NCBI RefSeq assembly: GCF_018531425.1
Contig: NZ_JAHBOI010000011.1
Span: 1-63,751 of the forward strand
DNA from: Paenarthrobacter sp. DKR-5
Lineage (GTDB): Bacteria > Actinomycetota > Actinomycetes > Actinomycetales > Micrococcaceae
DNA: 63,751 nucleotides
Reading direction: 5' to 3'
Under the pieces are notes generated by a model, which was not told the DNA's origin, made no database searches, and worked only from the letters and a program-made list of their open reading frames with translations. The stretch's first letter is position 1, and every line of letters begins with the position of its first letter. The translations under genes and the position numbers were made by a program. Positions 42,904 through 50,846 of the stretch are shown in pieces.

Positions 42904-43278
42904 TCAGGCGTTCTGCCAGAGGCCGATCAGGTTCCCCTCGCTGTCCTTGAAGTAGGCGGTGAAGCCCATTTCGCCCACCGGCTGCTTCGTCATCGCCGTC
43001 GAACCGCCCAGTTCCTCGATCTTTTCCAGCGCGGCGTCGATGTCCTCGACGTCGACAGTGACGACCGGGTGGCTGTTCTCCGGTGTCCGTTTGAACATGC
43101 CGCCGTTGATTGATCCGGCCCGCGTCGGCTGGCCCTTCTCGTCCACCGGGGTGGTCATGAGCAGGGTGTATTCCATGTCGGGCATGGGCTGCATCTCCCA
43201 GCCGAAGGCCGTCCGGTAGAACTCGGACGCCCGCGCGACGTCGTCCGCCGGTATCTCGAAGTGCACTACTCCGGACAT
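42904..43278 (-). CDS. VOC-superfamily (glyoxalase-like) protein
   Basis: A 124-residue protein of paired beta-alpha-beta-beta-beta modules: VVHFEIPADDVARASEFYRTAFGW at the N terminus and GFTAYFKDSEGNLIGLWQ at the C terminus are typical of the bleomycin-resistance/glyoxalase fold. Substrate is unknown. The ATG at 43278 begins the conserved domain. It converges on purB with a 30-bp gap. Confidence 0.88.
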   Translation of the reverse strand: MSGVVHFEIPADDVARASEFYRTAFGWEMQPMPDMEYTLLMTTPVDEKGQPTRAGSINGGMFKRTPENSHPVVTVDVEDIDAALEKIEELGGSTAMTKQPVGEMGFTAYFKDSEGNLIGLWQNA

Positions 43279-43394
43279 GGGAACCACCTTCTTCCGCGGG
43301 ACGCGCGCGGCCCCGACGGTGCCCATGCTAGGCGCCGCCGGAGCTGCTGGCCCGGGCCCTTCGGCCCCACCAGCAGTTCCCCGCCGGCCGGTGC

Positions 43395-44588
43395 CTACCG
43401 GCGCGCCCTCAGCGCAGCGGCAAAGGCGTCCGCGGAGGCCGAGGTGGAGTCGATCCGCCAGTCGGTCTCCTTGTTGTAGTCGAACCACAGGAAGCCTGTG
43501 ATGTCCGGCTGGGCGGCGAGGTACGCGACCGCGTCGCTGATCCACTGCGGTTTGGACCCTCCGGCTTCCGCGCTGGCGGTCTCTCCCACGAGGACCGGCT
43601 TGCCCGGCGCCGCAGCCCGCAGGTCCGCCAGGCCGGCCCCGAACAGGTCCGACGGATTCAGCCACGCGCTCCAGGACTGTGAGGTGCCCCAGTTGTAGCC
43701 GTCAAGCGCGACCGTATCCACCACGTCGGGCCCCGGATAGAGTCCGTTGAGCGGGGTCGATCCCGGATAGGGCACATTCGGGCTCCACACCCAGTTCACG
43801 TTGGCCGCCCCGTCCGCTGCCAGGACGTCGTGCACGTGCCGCCAGGCCCGGGCGTAGTCGCCCGGCTGGTTCCCGTTCACCTGCTCGGACCAGGGGTACC
43901 AGTTGCCGTTCATTTCGTGCCCGAAGCGGAGGTACACCGGGTGGCCCCAGGATGCGAGCGCGCTCCCCCACTGGTGCAGATAGCCGTCGTACGCCCCGGC
44001 CGCTATGCGGCCAAGCGCGAAGGCCGGCTGGTCCACGCCTTGGCCGGCTATCCACGGTTCCCAGGTCAGCATGGTGACCGCGCCGCGCGCACGGACGGCG
44101 TCGAGGTCGGAGATCGGCGGCGCCTGCGAAAAGTCCTTGTAGTCCATGATGATCGACGGGGCCTCGCCGGCCAGCACGGCAATGCCGTCCAGCTCCTGCG
44201 TGGCGGCGGGGCCGCCGGGGTTGGCGACGCCGAACCGCAGTGCCGCAGCGCTGATGCCCGGCACGGACGAGGTGACGGTGAAGGACGACGACGACCTCGC
44301 CGTCCCGGCGGCCGCGGTGACCGCGAGCTTCCCGGCCGGGCCAGCCACTGTGACCGACACGCTGAAGGCACCGTTGGCGCCCGTGCGGAACGGCACCGTC
44401 ACGGTCCCGGCCGTGACGGTGCCGGCGGCCTTCTTGGGGAATCCGCTGCCCCTGACCGCCACTACGGTCCCGGAGGGCCCGGACGAGGGACTGAGCGAAA
44501 GCAGCGGCGCGGCGGCTGCCGGGGCCGGCAGCGACAGGCCCGCGGCGGCCAGCCCCAGCAGGAGGCCCAGGACGGTGCGGCGCTTCAT
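43395..44588 (-). CDS. Secreted GH26-like glycoside hydrolase with an IPT/Ig-like domain
   Basis: A 397-residue exported protein. Signal peptide 1-27 (KRRTVLGLLLGLAAAGLSL ... APAAAA), an IPT/TIG-like beta domain (28-107), then a TIM-barrel of the GH26/endoglucanase type with the acid/base in RFGHEMNGNWY (Glu225) and nucleophile in VLVGETAS (Glu336). The likely target is a beta-1,4- or beta-1,3/1,4-linked glycan. It is the last gene of the glycosyltransferase operon, overlapping the RsbW-like gene by four bases, and may trim the polymer that the synthase makes. Confidence 0.85.
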   Translation of the reverse strand: MKRRTVLGLLLGLAAAGLSLPAPAAAAPLLSLSPSSGPSGTVVAVRGSGFPKKAAGTVTAGTVTVPFRTGANGAFSVSVTVAGPAGKLAVTAAAGTARSSSSFTVTSSVPGISAAALRFGVANPGGPAATQELDGIAVLAGEAPSIIMDYKDFSQAPPISDLDAVRARGAVTMLTWEPWIAGQGVDQPAFALGRIAAGAYDGYLHQWGSALASWGHPVYLRFGHEMNGNWYPWSEQVNGNQPGDYARAWRHVHDVLAADGAANVNWVWSPNVPYPGSTPLNGLYPGPDVVDTVALDGYNWGTSQSWSAWLNPSDLFGAGLADLRAAAPGKPVLVGETASAEAGGSKPQWISDAVAYLAAQPDITGFLWFDYNKETDWRIDSTSASADAFAAALRARR

Positions 44589-45013
44589 GACGCCCCGCTG
44601 CGGCGCTTCAACCGGCAGAGCAGGGTCCACCGATTGCGGCCGGCGTCCCGCGCATAGCCGAACTGGTCCAGCGCGACCTTTGCCAGCGCCAGGCCGCGCC
44701 CGCTTTCGGCCAGCTCATCCGGCATTACCGCTGCGCCAGGGTCGACGCCGGCCGCACGGGCGTCATCCTGGAATTCGGCCTGCAGCAGGTCCGGCGTGTT
44801 CTGCACCTCGAGGGTGAAGCGCACCGTGCCGTGCTCCGCGGGGGTCGAATGCTCAATGATGTTCGAGGCGACCTCGATCACCGCCGTCTCGAACCGGATC
44901 CGGTCCATCAGGTCGATCCCGGGTGCGCTGTCCCAGACCTTCTGGAGCAGTTGGTGGATCGCGTCGAGGCTCTGCGGCTCGGCAGCGGACTCCAGCTCGA
45001 AGCGGCTTTCCAT
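44585..45013 (-). CDS. RsbW-like anti-sigma/ATPase regulatory protein
   Basis: A 142-residue GHKL-ATPase-fold protein. The N box is ETAVIEVASNIIEHS (about 43-57), and the G box region is DELAESGRGLALAKVALDQFGY (about 99-120). Such serine kinases bind a sigma factor or a STAS partner. Its start overlaps the stop of the STAS gene directly upstream. No sigma factor gene is in this operon, so the target is open: a sigma factor elsewhere, or the glycosyltransferase. Confidence 0.85.
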   Translation of the reverse strand: MESRFELESAAEPQSLDAIHQLLQKVWDSAPGIDLMDRIRFETAVIEVASNIIEHSTPAEHGTVRFTLEVQNTPDLLQAEFQDDARAAGVDPGAAVMPDELAESGRGLALAKVALDQFGYARDAGRNRWTLLCRLKRRSGAS

Positions 45014-45342
45014 CAGTACGCTTCTGCGACGGAGGAGGCGGGTCTGAGCACCTTGTTGAGGCTGGTCAGTTCCAGGACCGCGGTGATCTGCGCGGTGGGA
45101 CTGGCCAGCCTCAGGTCCCCGCCGGACTGCCGCGTCTTCTTCAAGCCGGAAATCAGCGCGCCCAGGCCGGAAGAATCGATGAAGTCCGTGCCTGACAGAT
45201 CGACCACCAGCCGCACGGTCCCCTCGTCGATCAGGCCGGCGACAGCCGAGTTGAGCTGCGGTGCCGAGACCATGTTCAAGCGACCCACCGGCCGGATCAC
45301 GCCGATGCCGTCGCTGAGCTTGTCGATGACGAATTCGATCAC
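45013..45342 (-). CDS. STAS-domain anti-sigma factor antagonist
   Basis: A 109-residue RsbV/SpoIIAA-like protein starting with GTG at 45342. The phosphorylation site is in DFIDSSGLGALISGLK (Ser near 58). It overlaps the stop of the glycosyltransferase gene (GTGA) and shares one base with the RsbW-like gene, so the three are tightly coupled. The pair would work by partner switching. Confidence 0.9.
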   Translation of the reverse strand: MIEFVIDKLSDGIGVIRPVGRLNMVSAPQLNSAVAGLIDEGTVRLVVDLSGTDFIDSSGLGALISGLKKTRQSGGDLRLASPTAQITAVLELTSLNKVLRPASSVAEAY

Positions 45343-47369
45343 AGGGTTCCCTCTTTCGGTTTGGACCGGGCTTTCTTGGATTGGGACCAGGCCGCGAAGC
45401 CCGGGTAGCGGACGGCGTGGATGATCACGCTGAAGATCAGCAGGTCGAAGGCCACCCACACCACGTTCACGGCGGTGCCGAGCAGGTCCCCCGCGCCGGC
45501 GAGCAGCCGGGCGGCGCCGGCCAGGACCGCGAAAACCAGGACGGCCATGGCGGCCAGCTGCGGTTTCACCAGGTGCCAGGGCCTGCCGCCGCCCGCCTGC
45601 AGGGTCTTGGGCGTGACCGCGAAATCCAGGCTGCGGCCGAAGACCACATTGCCGAAGGCCGAGGTCACGGCACGGATCCAGGTGGGGAACAGGGCCAGCG
45701 AATACTGCTGCCCGCGCCAGGTCCGCACCCCGCGGCCGACGACGTAGAACATCAGCTGGTTCACCAGCAGGAACGGCACCAGCCGGACGAAGAACTCGGT
45801 ACTCAGGGAGCGCACCGGGAGGATGCCCAGCGTGAGGTAGATGACGGGGGCCGCGAGGTAGACGACGGCGGCGAACCCCGACAGGTAACTCCACATCGTG
45901 GCCAGGTACATCAGCCGCTGCGCCATGCTGAGCCCCTTCTGGACCAGCGGGTTCTCACGGAAGAACACCTGCATGGTGCCCTGGGCCCAGCGCAACCGCT
46001 GGGTCAGCGCCGATTGCAGGTCTTCCGGGGCCAGGCCGTCGGCAAGCTGTTCATGGTGGTAGACGGTCCTCCAGCCGAGGCCGTGTAGCCGCATGCAGGT
46101 GGCCATGTCCTCGGTCACCGAGATGGTGGCCATCGGCATCACGGCCTGCGCTTCGGCGCCGCGGTCGGCATTGACGGACCCGATGAGGACACGCACCGTT
46201 TCAATGGCCCCCAGCGGGGACCAGTCCCGCTGGGAAAGCCTGTCGAGCGCGGCGTCGTCGACCGCGGCCAGACTGCTCCCGCCGTCGACGCCGGCCGCCT
46301 CCGCCAACCCCTCAATGGAGGCCAGCTCGGCATGCAGCGCCGCCATGTCGGCTGAAACCAGTCCCCGGGAGACGGCGGCGACGCGCTCCTGGAAGCGGTA
46401 GGTGACCTCACCGATGCTTTCCCCGCGGCGCAGCTCGTGCTTGACCTGCGCGACGTCCGCCGCGAGGTCCTCGAGTGCCCCGGCAAGCCGTGCCTGGTCC
46501 GGCCCGAGGTTCCGGCGGGCCTTGGCGATCACGCGCCCGGCGGTCCGGAGGGCCTTGTGCAAGGCCACCTCTGTCTCCGTGACGTACCGGGTCACCCCGA
46601 GCTGCATCAGCGCCTCCCGGCGGATGACGGCATTCGACCCGCAGAAGAAAGCCGCGTTCCAGCCGTCCTTGCCCTGCTGGATCGGGCCGTAGAAGAGCGG
46701 GGCCTGGCTGCCGAGCGGGTCCGCCTCCGGGACGTTGACAAAGACCTGCGGCGTCTGGACCAGGGCCACCGCGTCGTCGCGGAAATAGCCCAGGGTGCGG
46801 TCCAGGATGCGGCGGTCGGGGACCTGGTCTGCGTCGAGCACCAGGATGAACTCGCCGTCAGTGGCGAGCAAGGCGTTGTTCAGGTTGCCGGCTTTGGCAT
46901 GCCGGGGCATGCCGGACCAGTCCTCGGAGCGGCTAATCCAGCCGATGCCTTCGGATTCCGCCGCCGCGCGAACATCGGGGCGGTTGCCGTCGTCGAGGAT
47001 CCAGGTCTGGTGCGGGTAGTCGATGGCCTTCGCCGCCCGGGCCGTGCGCAGGACCAGCTCCAGCGGTTCGTTGTAGGTGGTGATGAAGACGTCCACCGTG
47101 CTGCCCCGCTCGGGATCCGCAGGTGCCGGCCGCTCCTTGTAGCGCCACACCGTCAGGCCGAACAGCAGCGAGTCGACCAGTGAGTAGGTCTCGGCGAGGA
47201 CGAGCGGAGCGGCAATCCACCAAGCGTCCCAGTTCACCGAAGCGAACCACCGCCAAATGATGTAGTTCAGCCCCAGCACCGCGGTGACCAGCGCAGCGGC
47301 CCGGGTCACCGCCTGCCGGCGCAGCACGCCGACGCGTCCGGAAGCCGGCGCAGCCGTTTCCAACCCCAT
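45339..47369 (-). CDS. BcsA-like processive family-2 glycosyltransferase
   Basis: A 676-residue membrane synthase. Two N-terminal helices (about 22-38 and 52-75), then the GT-A domain with ILDDGN (Asp126/127), DAD (179-181), TED (419-421) and QRLRW (457-461), the processive synthase set. Four or five helices follow (from about 485 to 650). Between CGSNAVIRRE and TED there is an unusual helical insertion of about 150 residues (265-410). No PilZ domain is present, unlike cyclic-di-GMP-regulated BcsA. AGGA lies before the ATG at 47369. It heads the operon with STAS, RsbW-like and GH26 genes. Confidence 0.88.
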   Translation of the reverse strand: MGLETAAPASGRVGVLRRQAVTRAAALVTAVLGLNYIIWRWFASVNWDAWWIAAPLVLAETYSLVDSLLFGLTVWRYKERPAPADPERGSTVDVFITTYNEPLELVLRTARAAKAIDYPHQTWILDDGNRPDVRAAAESEGIGWISRSEDWSGMPRHAKAGNLNNALLATDGEFILVLDADQVPDRRILDRTLGYFRDDAVALVQTPQVFVNVPEADPLGSQAPLFYGPIQQGKDGWNAAFFCGSNAVIRREALMQLGVTRYVTETEVALHKALRTAGRVIAKARRNLGPDQARLAGALEDLAADVAQVKHELRRGESIGEVTYRFQERVAAVSRGLVSADMAALHAELASIEGLAEAAGVDGGSSLAAVDDAALDRLSQRDWSPLGAIETVRVLIGSVNADRGAEAQAVMPMATISVTEDMATCMRLHGLGWRTVYHHEQLADGLAPEDLQSALTQRLRWAQGTMQVFFRENPLVQKGLSMAQRLMYLATMWSYLSGFAAVVYLAAPVIYLTLGILPVRSLSTEFFVRLVPFLLVNQLMFYVVGRGVRTWRGQQYSLALFPTWIRAVTSAFGNVVFGRSLDFAVTPKTLQAGGGRPWHLVKPQLAAMAVLVFAVLAGAARLLAGAGDLLGTAVNVVWVAFDLLIFSVIIHAVRYPGFAAWSQSKKARSKPKEGTL

Positions 47370-47565
47370 ATGTTTTCCTGCCGAAAGTGAGACCTGCCCG
47401 GGAAACCCGGCGTGCCATCGGCTCCGTCCACGCCCCAGCGCCGGCACCAATGTGCTCCTACTCTAAGCGAAGCGCAGCCACCCGGCTCTGGCGCGGCCCC
47501 CGGAAGCGGGGCTAACCTGCTTCCACGCGCCGCGGGCCGCCCGGCGCCGACACCAAGGAGGCACG

Positions 47566-47775
47566 ATGTCCGGTCACACCTACTCGATCTCGGAGATTGT
47601 CGGCACCTCGCCGGAGGGAATCGACGACGCCGTGCGCAACGGCATAGCGCAGGCCTCCAAAACGCTGCGCCATCTTGACTGGTTCGAGGTCAAAGAAGTC
47701 AGAGGACACCTCGCGGACGGCAAGGTTGCGGACTGGCAGGTGACGATCAAGCTCGGGTTCCGAATCGAGGACTGA
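47566..47775 (+). CDS. Dodecin (flavin-storage protein)
   Basis: A 69-residue protein with the full dodecin sequence: YSISEIVGTSPEGIDDAVRNGI, TLRHLDWFEVKEVRG (flavin-stacking Trp in LDWFEV) and the final IKLGFRIED. Twelve copies form a hollow sphere that binds FMN or FAD and CoA. A CAAGGAGGCACG ribosome site fixes the ATG. Confidence 0.95.
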   Translation: MSGHTYSISEIVGTSPEGIDDAVRNGIAQASKTLRHLDWFEVKEVRGHLADGKVADWQVTIKLGFRIED

Positions 47776-47798
47776 CGCGGCTCGAGGACTGACGCGGC

Positions 47799-48146
47799 TT
47801 AGGCTTCGTCGATCCGCTTGAGCAGGTCGCCCAGAGCCTTCCGGATGTCGTCATAGTCGTGCTGGCTGGCGCGGCTTTCGCCGGAGATCACCGCGCAGCG
47901 GTGCACCTTGGTGAAATCGCCGAACGGGAACTTGTAGCGGCCCTTCGTCTCCTCGGAGGCCTCGTCGTCGACGCCCAGGTGCCACCGCGCGTAATCCTCG
48001 TACCCGTGCTGGTCCAGGAATGCATTTTCGTCCTGCGCCGAAGGGGCGTGTTCGCTCCAGTCGTCGCGTTCGTCGCGGACAAGCTTCCCGTTCTTGATCA
48101 GGCTCTTGGCGTGATCCAGCGCCTTCTTGTTGAGTTTCACGGACAT
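47799..48146 (-). CDS. Conserved actinobacterial hypothetical protein
   Basis: A 115-residue soluble protein starting MSVKLNKKALDHAKSLIKNG. It is charged, with tryptophans at DDWSEHAP and YARWHLGVD and an acidic EETKGRYKFPFGDF segment. It looks like a widespread actinobacterial family with no known function. GAGAGGTGGCC precedes the ATG at 48146. It has no membrane segment and one cysteine. It lies between dodecin (convergent) and the EamA gene on the same strand. Confidence 0.75.
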   Translation of the reverse strand: MSVKLNKKALDHAKSLIKNGKLVRDERDDWSEHAPSAQDENAFLDQHGYEDYARWHLGVDDEASEETKGRYKFPFGDFTKVHRCAVISGESRASQHDYDDIRKALGDLLKRIDEA

Positions 48147-48193
48147 GGGGCCACCTCTCGTCAGCGGGGACTGGCAGGAACCCCAGCCTATGC

Positions 48194-49162
48194 CTACGGG
48201 ACGGGCTCTGCCACGGCCGGGGCAACCAGCGGAACCGGTTCGGCGCGCACCTCGTCCAGCCTGACGAGCACGACGCCCGCAATGATCAGCAGCCCGCCGA
48301 GCAGCTGCACGGGGGCCGGGAGTTCGCCAAGCAGCAGCCAGGCGAAGACGACGGCGAACATGACCTCGGTCAGTGAGACAAAGGAGGCCACCTTCGACCC
48401 CAGGCTGCGCGCCGCCATCACGCCGGTGACGTAGGAGAGGGCGGTCGCGAACAGCACCAGTCCGGCCAGCGGGACGAACCACGGCACCGTGGCGCCCGCC
48501 ACCGTCGCGTCCGCGGTGGAATAGCGCATCGGCGTCAGGCCGGCCGCTCCGGCGGCGAACATCACGACGGCGCCCACCGCCATGCCGCCGCCGGCCATCA
48601 GCACCGGGGGAACGCCGTCGTCGGTGCTGGCGGAGACGACGAAATAGAACGAGAGGCACAGCGCCGCGCCGATTCCCCAGAGCACTCCTTCGAGGCTGAC
48701 CCTGGTACCCCCGGCCAGGTCCAGCACCAGCAGCAGGCCCGCGACGGCGAGGACCGTTCCGGCAACCGTCAGCACGCGCGGGCGGCGGCCGCCGCGCAAC
48801 CACATCCAGCCGACGAGCAGCACCGGCGCCAGATACTCGAGCAGCAAGGCGACGCCGACCGACAGATGCGCCACGGCGTTGAAGTAGCAGAGCTGGCAGA
48901 CTGCCATGGCCACCAGGCCGAAGCCAGCCACCCGCCCCCAGTGGCGGCGGACTGCCGCCCGGTGGCGGCGCGCCGCCAGCCACGCCGGCAGAGCCAGGAC
49001 CACGGCGCCGCCCAGGAGGCGCAGCGAGACTGCGCCTCCCGGGCTCCAGCCGGACTCCAGCATGGACTTGGCAAAGGGACCGGACACCCCGAACGCCGCG
49101 GAGGAGAAAAGTGCGATTCCGAGCCCGGAAGCTGCGGAGGCGGAGAGAGCACCGGAACGCAT
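48194..49162 (-). CDS. EamA/DMT-superfamily permease
   Basis: A 322-residue transporter with about ten helices and two EamA halves (around 18-145 and 160-300). The pattern GVSGPFAKSMLESGWSPGG and SLTEVMFAVVFAWLLLGELP is typical of RhaT/YdcZ-like metabolite exporters. Substrate unknown. It is divergent from the CGNR-type regulator with a 24-bp dyad in the 55-bp gap. Confidence 0.88.
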   Translation of the reverse strand: MRSGALSASAASGLGIALFSSAAFGVSGPFAKSMLESGWSPGGAVSLRLLGGAVVLALPAWLAARRHRAAVRRHWGRVAGFGLVAMAVCQLCYFNAVAHLSVGVALLLEYLAPVLLVGWMWLRGGRRPRVLTVAGTVLAVAGLLLVLDLAGGTRVSLEGVLWGIGAALCLSFYFVVSASTDDGVPPVLMAGGGMAVGAVVMFAAGAAGLTPMRYSTADATVAGATVPWFVPLAGLVLFATALSYVTGVMAARSLGSKVASFVSLTEVMFAVVFAWLLLGELPAPVQLLGGLLIIAGVVLVRLDEVRAEPVPLVAPAVAEPVP

Positions 49163-49176
49163 GGCACAGTCCTGTC

Positions 49177-49200
49177 ATGAGTAAAATCGATTATGCTCAT
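49177..49200. promoter_or_regulatory. 24-bp dyad between EamA and CGNR-type genes
   Basis: ATGAG...AATCGATT...CTCAT is symmetric at 20 of 24 positions. It fills the centre of the 55-bp divergent gap and probably binds the CGNR protein or an unlinked regulator. Confidence 0.6.
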
Positions 49201-49217
49201 TACAGTATCGTCCAACG

Positions 49218-49784
49218 ATGTCAGGAGTCAAAGTGCTGTTTGCGCATGACACGGAGGATGCGCTCGTGACGGCGGCCGCCCTCATCAACACCGCAGCCAA
49301 CGGCGGCGAGCAACTCGCCGATGACGCGGAGCTGACCAGGTTCCTGACGGAGCAGCAGTTTTCCGGCTCGCGCACCCACGACCGGACCGAACTCGACGCG
49401 GTGCGGCAGCTGCGCCCCAGGCTGCGCGGCATCTGGACCTCCGACGAGGCCACCGCGGCGGAAGAGCTCAACGCCCTCCTGCGCGAGGCCGGAGCCCTTC
49501 CGCAGCTGGTCAAGCATGACCAGTGGGATTGGCATATCCATGCGGTCGCACATGAGGCGCCGCTGCAGACACGGATGGGTGTGGAAGCTGCGATGGCCCT
49601 GGTCGACGTCGTCCGCGGCAAGCAGATGGACCGGCTGCGGGTCTGTGCCGCGGAGGACTGCGACGCCGTGCTCATCGACCTGTCGAAGAACCGCTCAAAG
49701 CGCTACTGCGATACCGGGAACTGCGCCAACCGCGCGCATGTCGCGGCCTACCGGGCGCGCCTGGCGGAGAAGGCCGGAGACTAG
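49218..49784 (+). CDS. CGNR zinc-finger / ABATE domain regulator
   Basis: A 188-residue protein. The N-terminal ABATE domain (about 10-125) is followed by a C-terminal zinc finger: RVCAAEDC and RYCDTGNCANR. The usual CGNR tetrad is CANR here. Family members are thought to be stress-linked regulators. It is divergent from an EamA permease gene, a common pairing in Actinobacteria, so it may regulate the exporter. Confidence 0.85.
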   Translation: MSGVKVLFAHDTEDALVTAAALINTAANGGEQLADDAELTRFLTEQQFSGSRTHDRTELDAVRQLRPRLRGIWTSDEATAAEELNALLREAGALPQLVKHDQWDWHIHAVAHEAPLQTRMGVEAAMALVDVVRGKQMDRLRVCAAEDCDAVLIDLSKNRSKRYCDTGNCANRAHVAAYRARLAEKAGD

Positions 49785-50125
49785 CTCCGCGGCTCGCCGT
49801 TGTCCTGACCGTCGGGGTTCGCACCGTAGCGCGGCGGGTTCCGGCGCGGCTTGCTGGAGCTCAGGTTGACCCCGGAGCCCTTGCCCAGGTGATCCGGGTT
49901 TTCCTTGTGGCTCATGGCCAGCATGGCCGCCACGACAAGCACGATGATGAAGGCGCTGCCGCCGGCAATGAAGGCCAGGTCGAAGCGCGGCGGGTTCGCG
50001 GAGCCGCCGGAGGAGAAGACGAGCACGCCCACGAAGGCGACGACGGCCCAGAACGCCGAGAAGATCAGCGGCCCTTTCACCGAGGTCCGCGGCTTCCGCG
50101 GGGATCCTGGTGTTTGCTCAGCCAC
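49781..50125 (-). CDS. Two-helix small membrane protein
   Basis: A 114-residue protein from a GTG at 50125, chosen because GAAGGAGA lies just upstream. Two membrane helices (about 20-42 and 53-75) are followed by a basic, polar tail rich in Asn/Pro/Arg. The pattern SHKENPDHLGKGSGVNL is seen in hypothetical proteins of Micrococcaceae; function unknown. The 3' end overlaps the CGNR gene by four bases. Confidence 0.7.
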   Translation of the reverse strand: MAEQTPGSPRKPRTSVKGPLIFSAFWAVVAFVGVLVFSSGGSANPPRFDLAFIAGGSAFIIVLVVAAMLAMSHKENPDHLGKGSGVNLSSSKPRRNPPRYGANPDGQDNGEPRS

Positions 50126-50210
50126 GTGTTCTCCTTCTGTTGCTGCCCCGGTCAATTGCGGCCCGGGGCGGACCCGGGCCCTTGCGGATGGCCGCCGGGA
50201 CGGCCCTCCC

Positions 50211-50795
50211 CTAGTTTACGGCCTCGGCGCTGCCGGCCGGCGCGGATGCCTCATGCCGGTACGTGAGGGCCGCCAGCAGCAGCATCACTCCGATGATGAT
50301 GGCGGAGCCGCCGATCACCCCGAGGAGTGCGTGCGCCTCGAGGGTGGCGAAGAACGGCAGGATCACGGCGGCGGCGGTGTTCACGGCGCCGGTGAGCAGC
50401 CAGTCCCGTGCGAGCACGAGCCGGCGCCGGTGCGTCCAGCCCAGGTAAAGCTCACACAGGCCCGCGATCCCCAGGCCGGCCGAGGCCGCCGCAACGAAGG
50501 CCCAGGTCTGGTGCACGGACAGGGCGAACACCGAGAGCGCGAGCAGGCCCAGGTGCTCCACCCGGAGCGTCCGCTTGATCCGGCCGTCCGAAGTGGAGAA
50601 GCTCAGGTCCAGCAGCAGCACGGCGAAGGCGGTGCCCACCAGATAGAGTCCCCCGGCCACGGACATCACCGTGGTGGAGGGGTTTTGCCAGAAGACGGTG
50701 ACCAGCCCGAAGACGAGGGCGACAAGGGCCCGGTAGAGCAGCGGCTTCCACATGCCAGTTGCCGGCTCCAGCTTGCCCTTCAATTCAGCGTCCAC
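50211..50795 (-). CDS. DUF308-like membrane protein
   Basis: A 194-residue membrane protein with about six helices in a repeated two-helix pattern (LLYRALVALVFGLVTVFW ... SVAGGLYLVGTAFAVLLL ...), reminiscent of HdeD/DUF308 proteins linked to acid or stress tolerance. The GTG at 50795 is the start; function not known. It lies between the small membrane protein and the MATE gene on the same strand. Confidence 0.7.
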   Translation of the reverse strand: MDAELKGKLEPATGMWKPLLYRALVALVFGLVTVFWQNPSTTVMSVAGGLYLVGTAFAVLLLDLSFSTSDGRIKRTLRVEHLGLLALSVFALSVHQTWAFVAAASAGLGIAGLCELYLGWTHRRRLVLARDWLLTGAVNTAAAVILPFFATLEAHALLGVIGGSAIIIGVMLLLAALTYRHEASAPAGSAEAVN

Positions 50796-50846
50796 GACTA
50801 CCAGCTTAGCGGCGCAGCGGTCGCCTCACTGTCGCCTCACTGCGCC

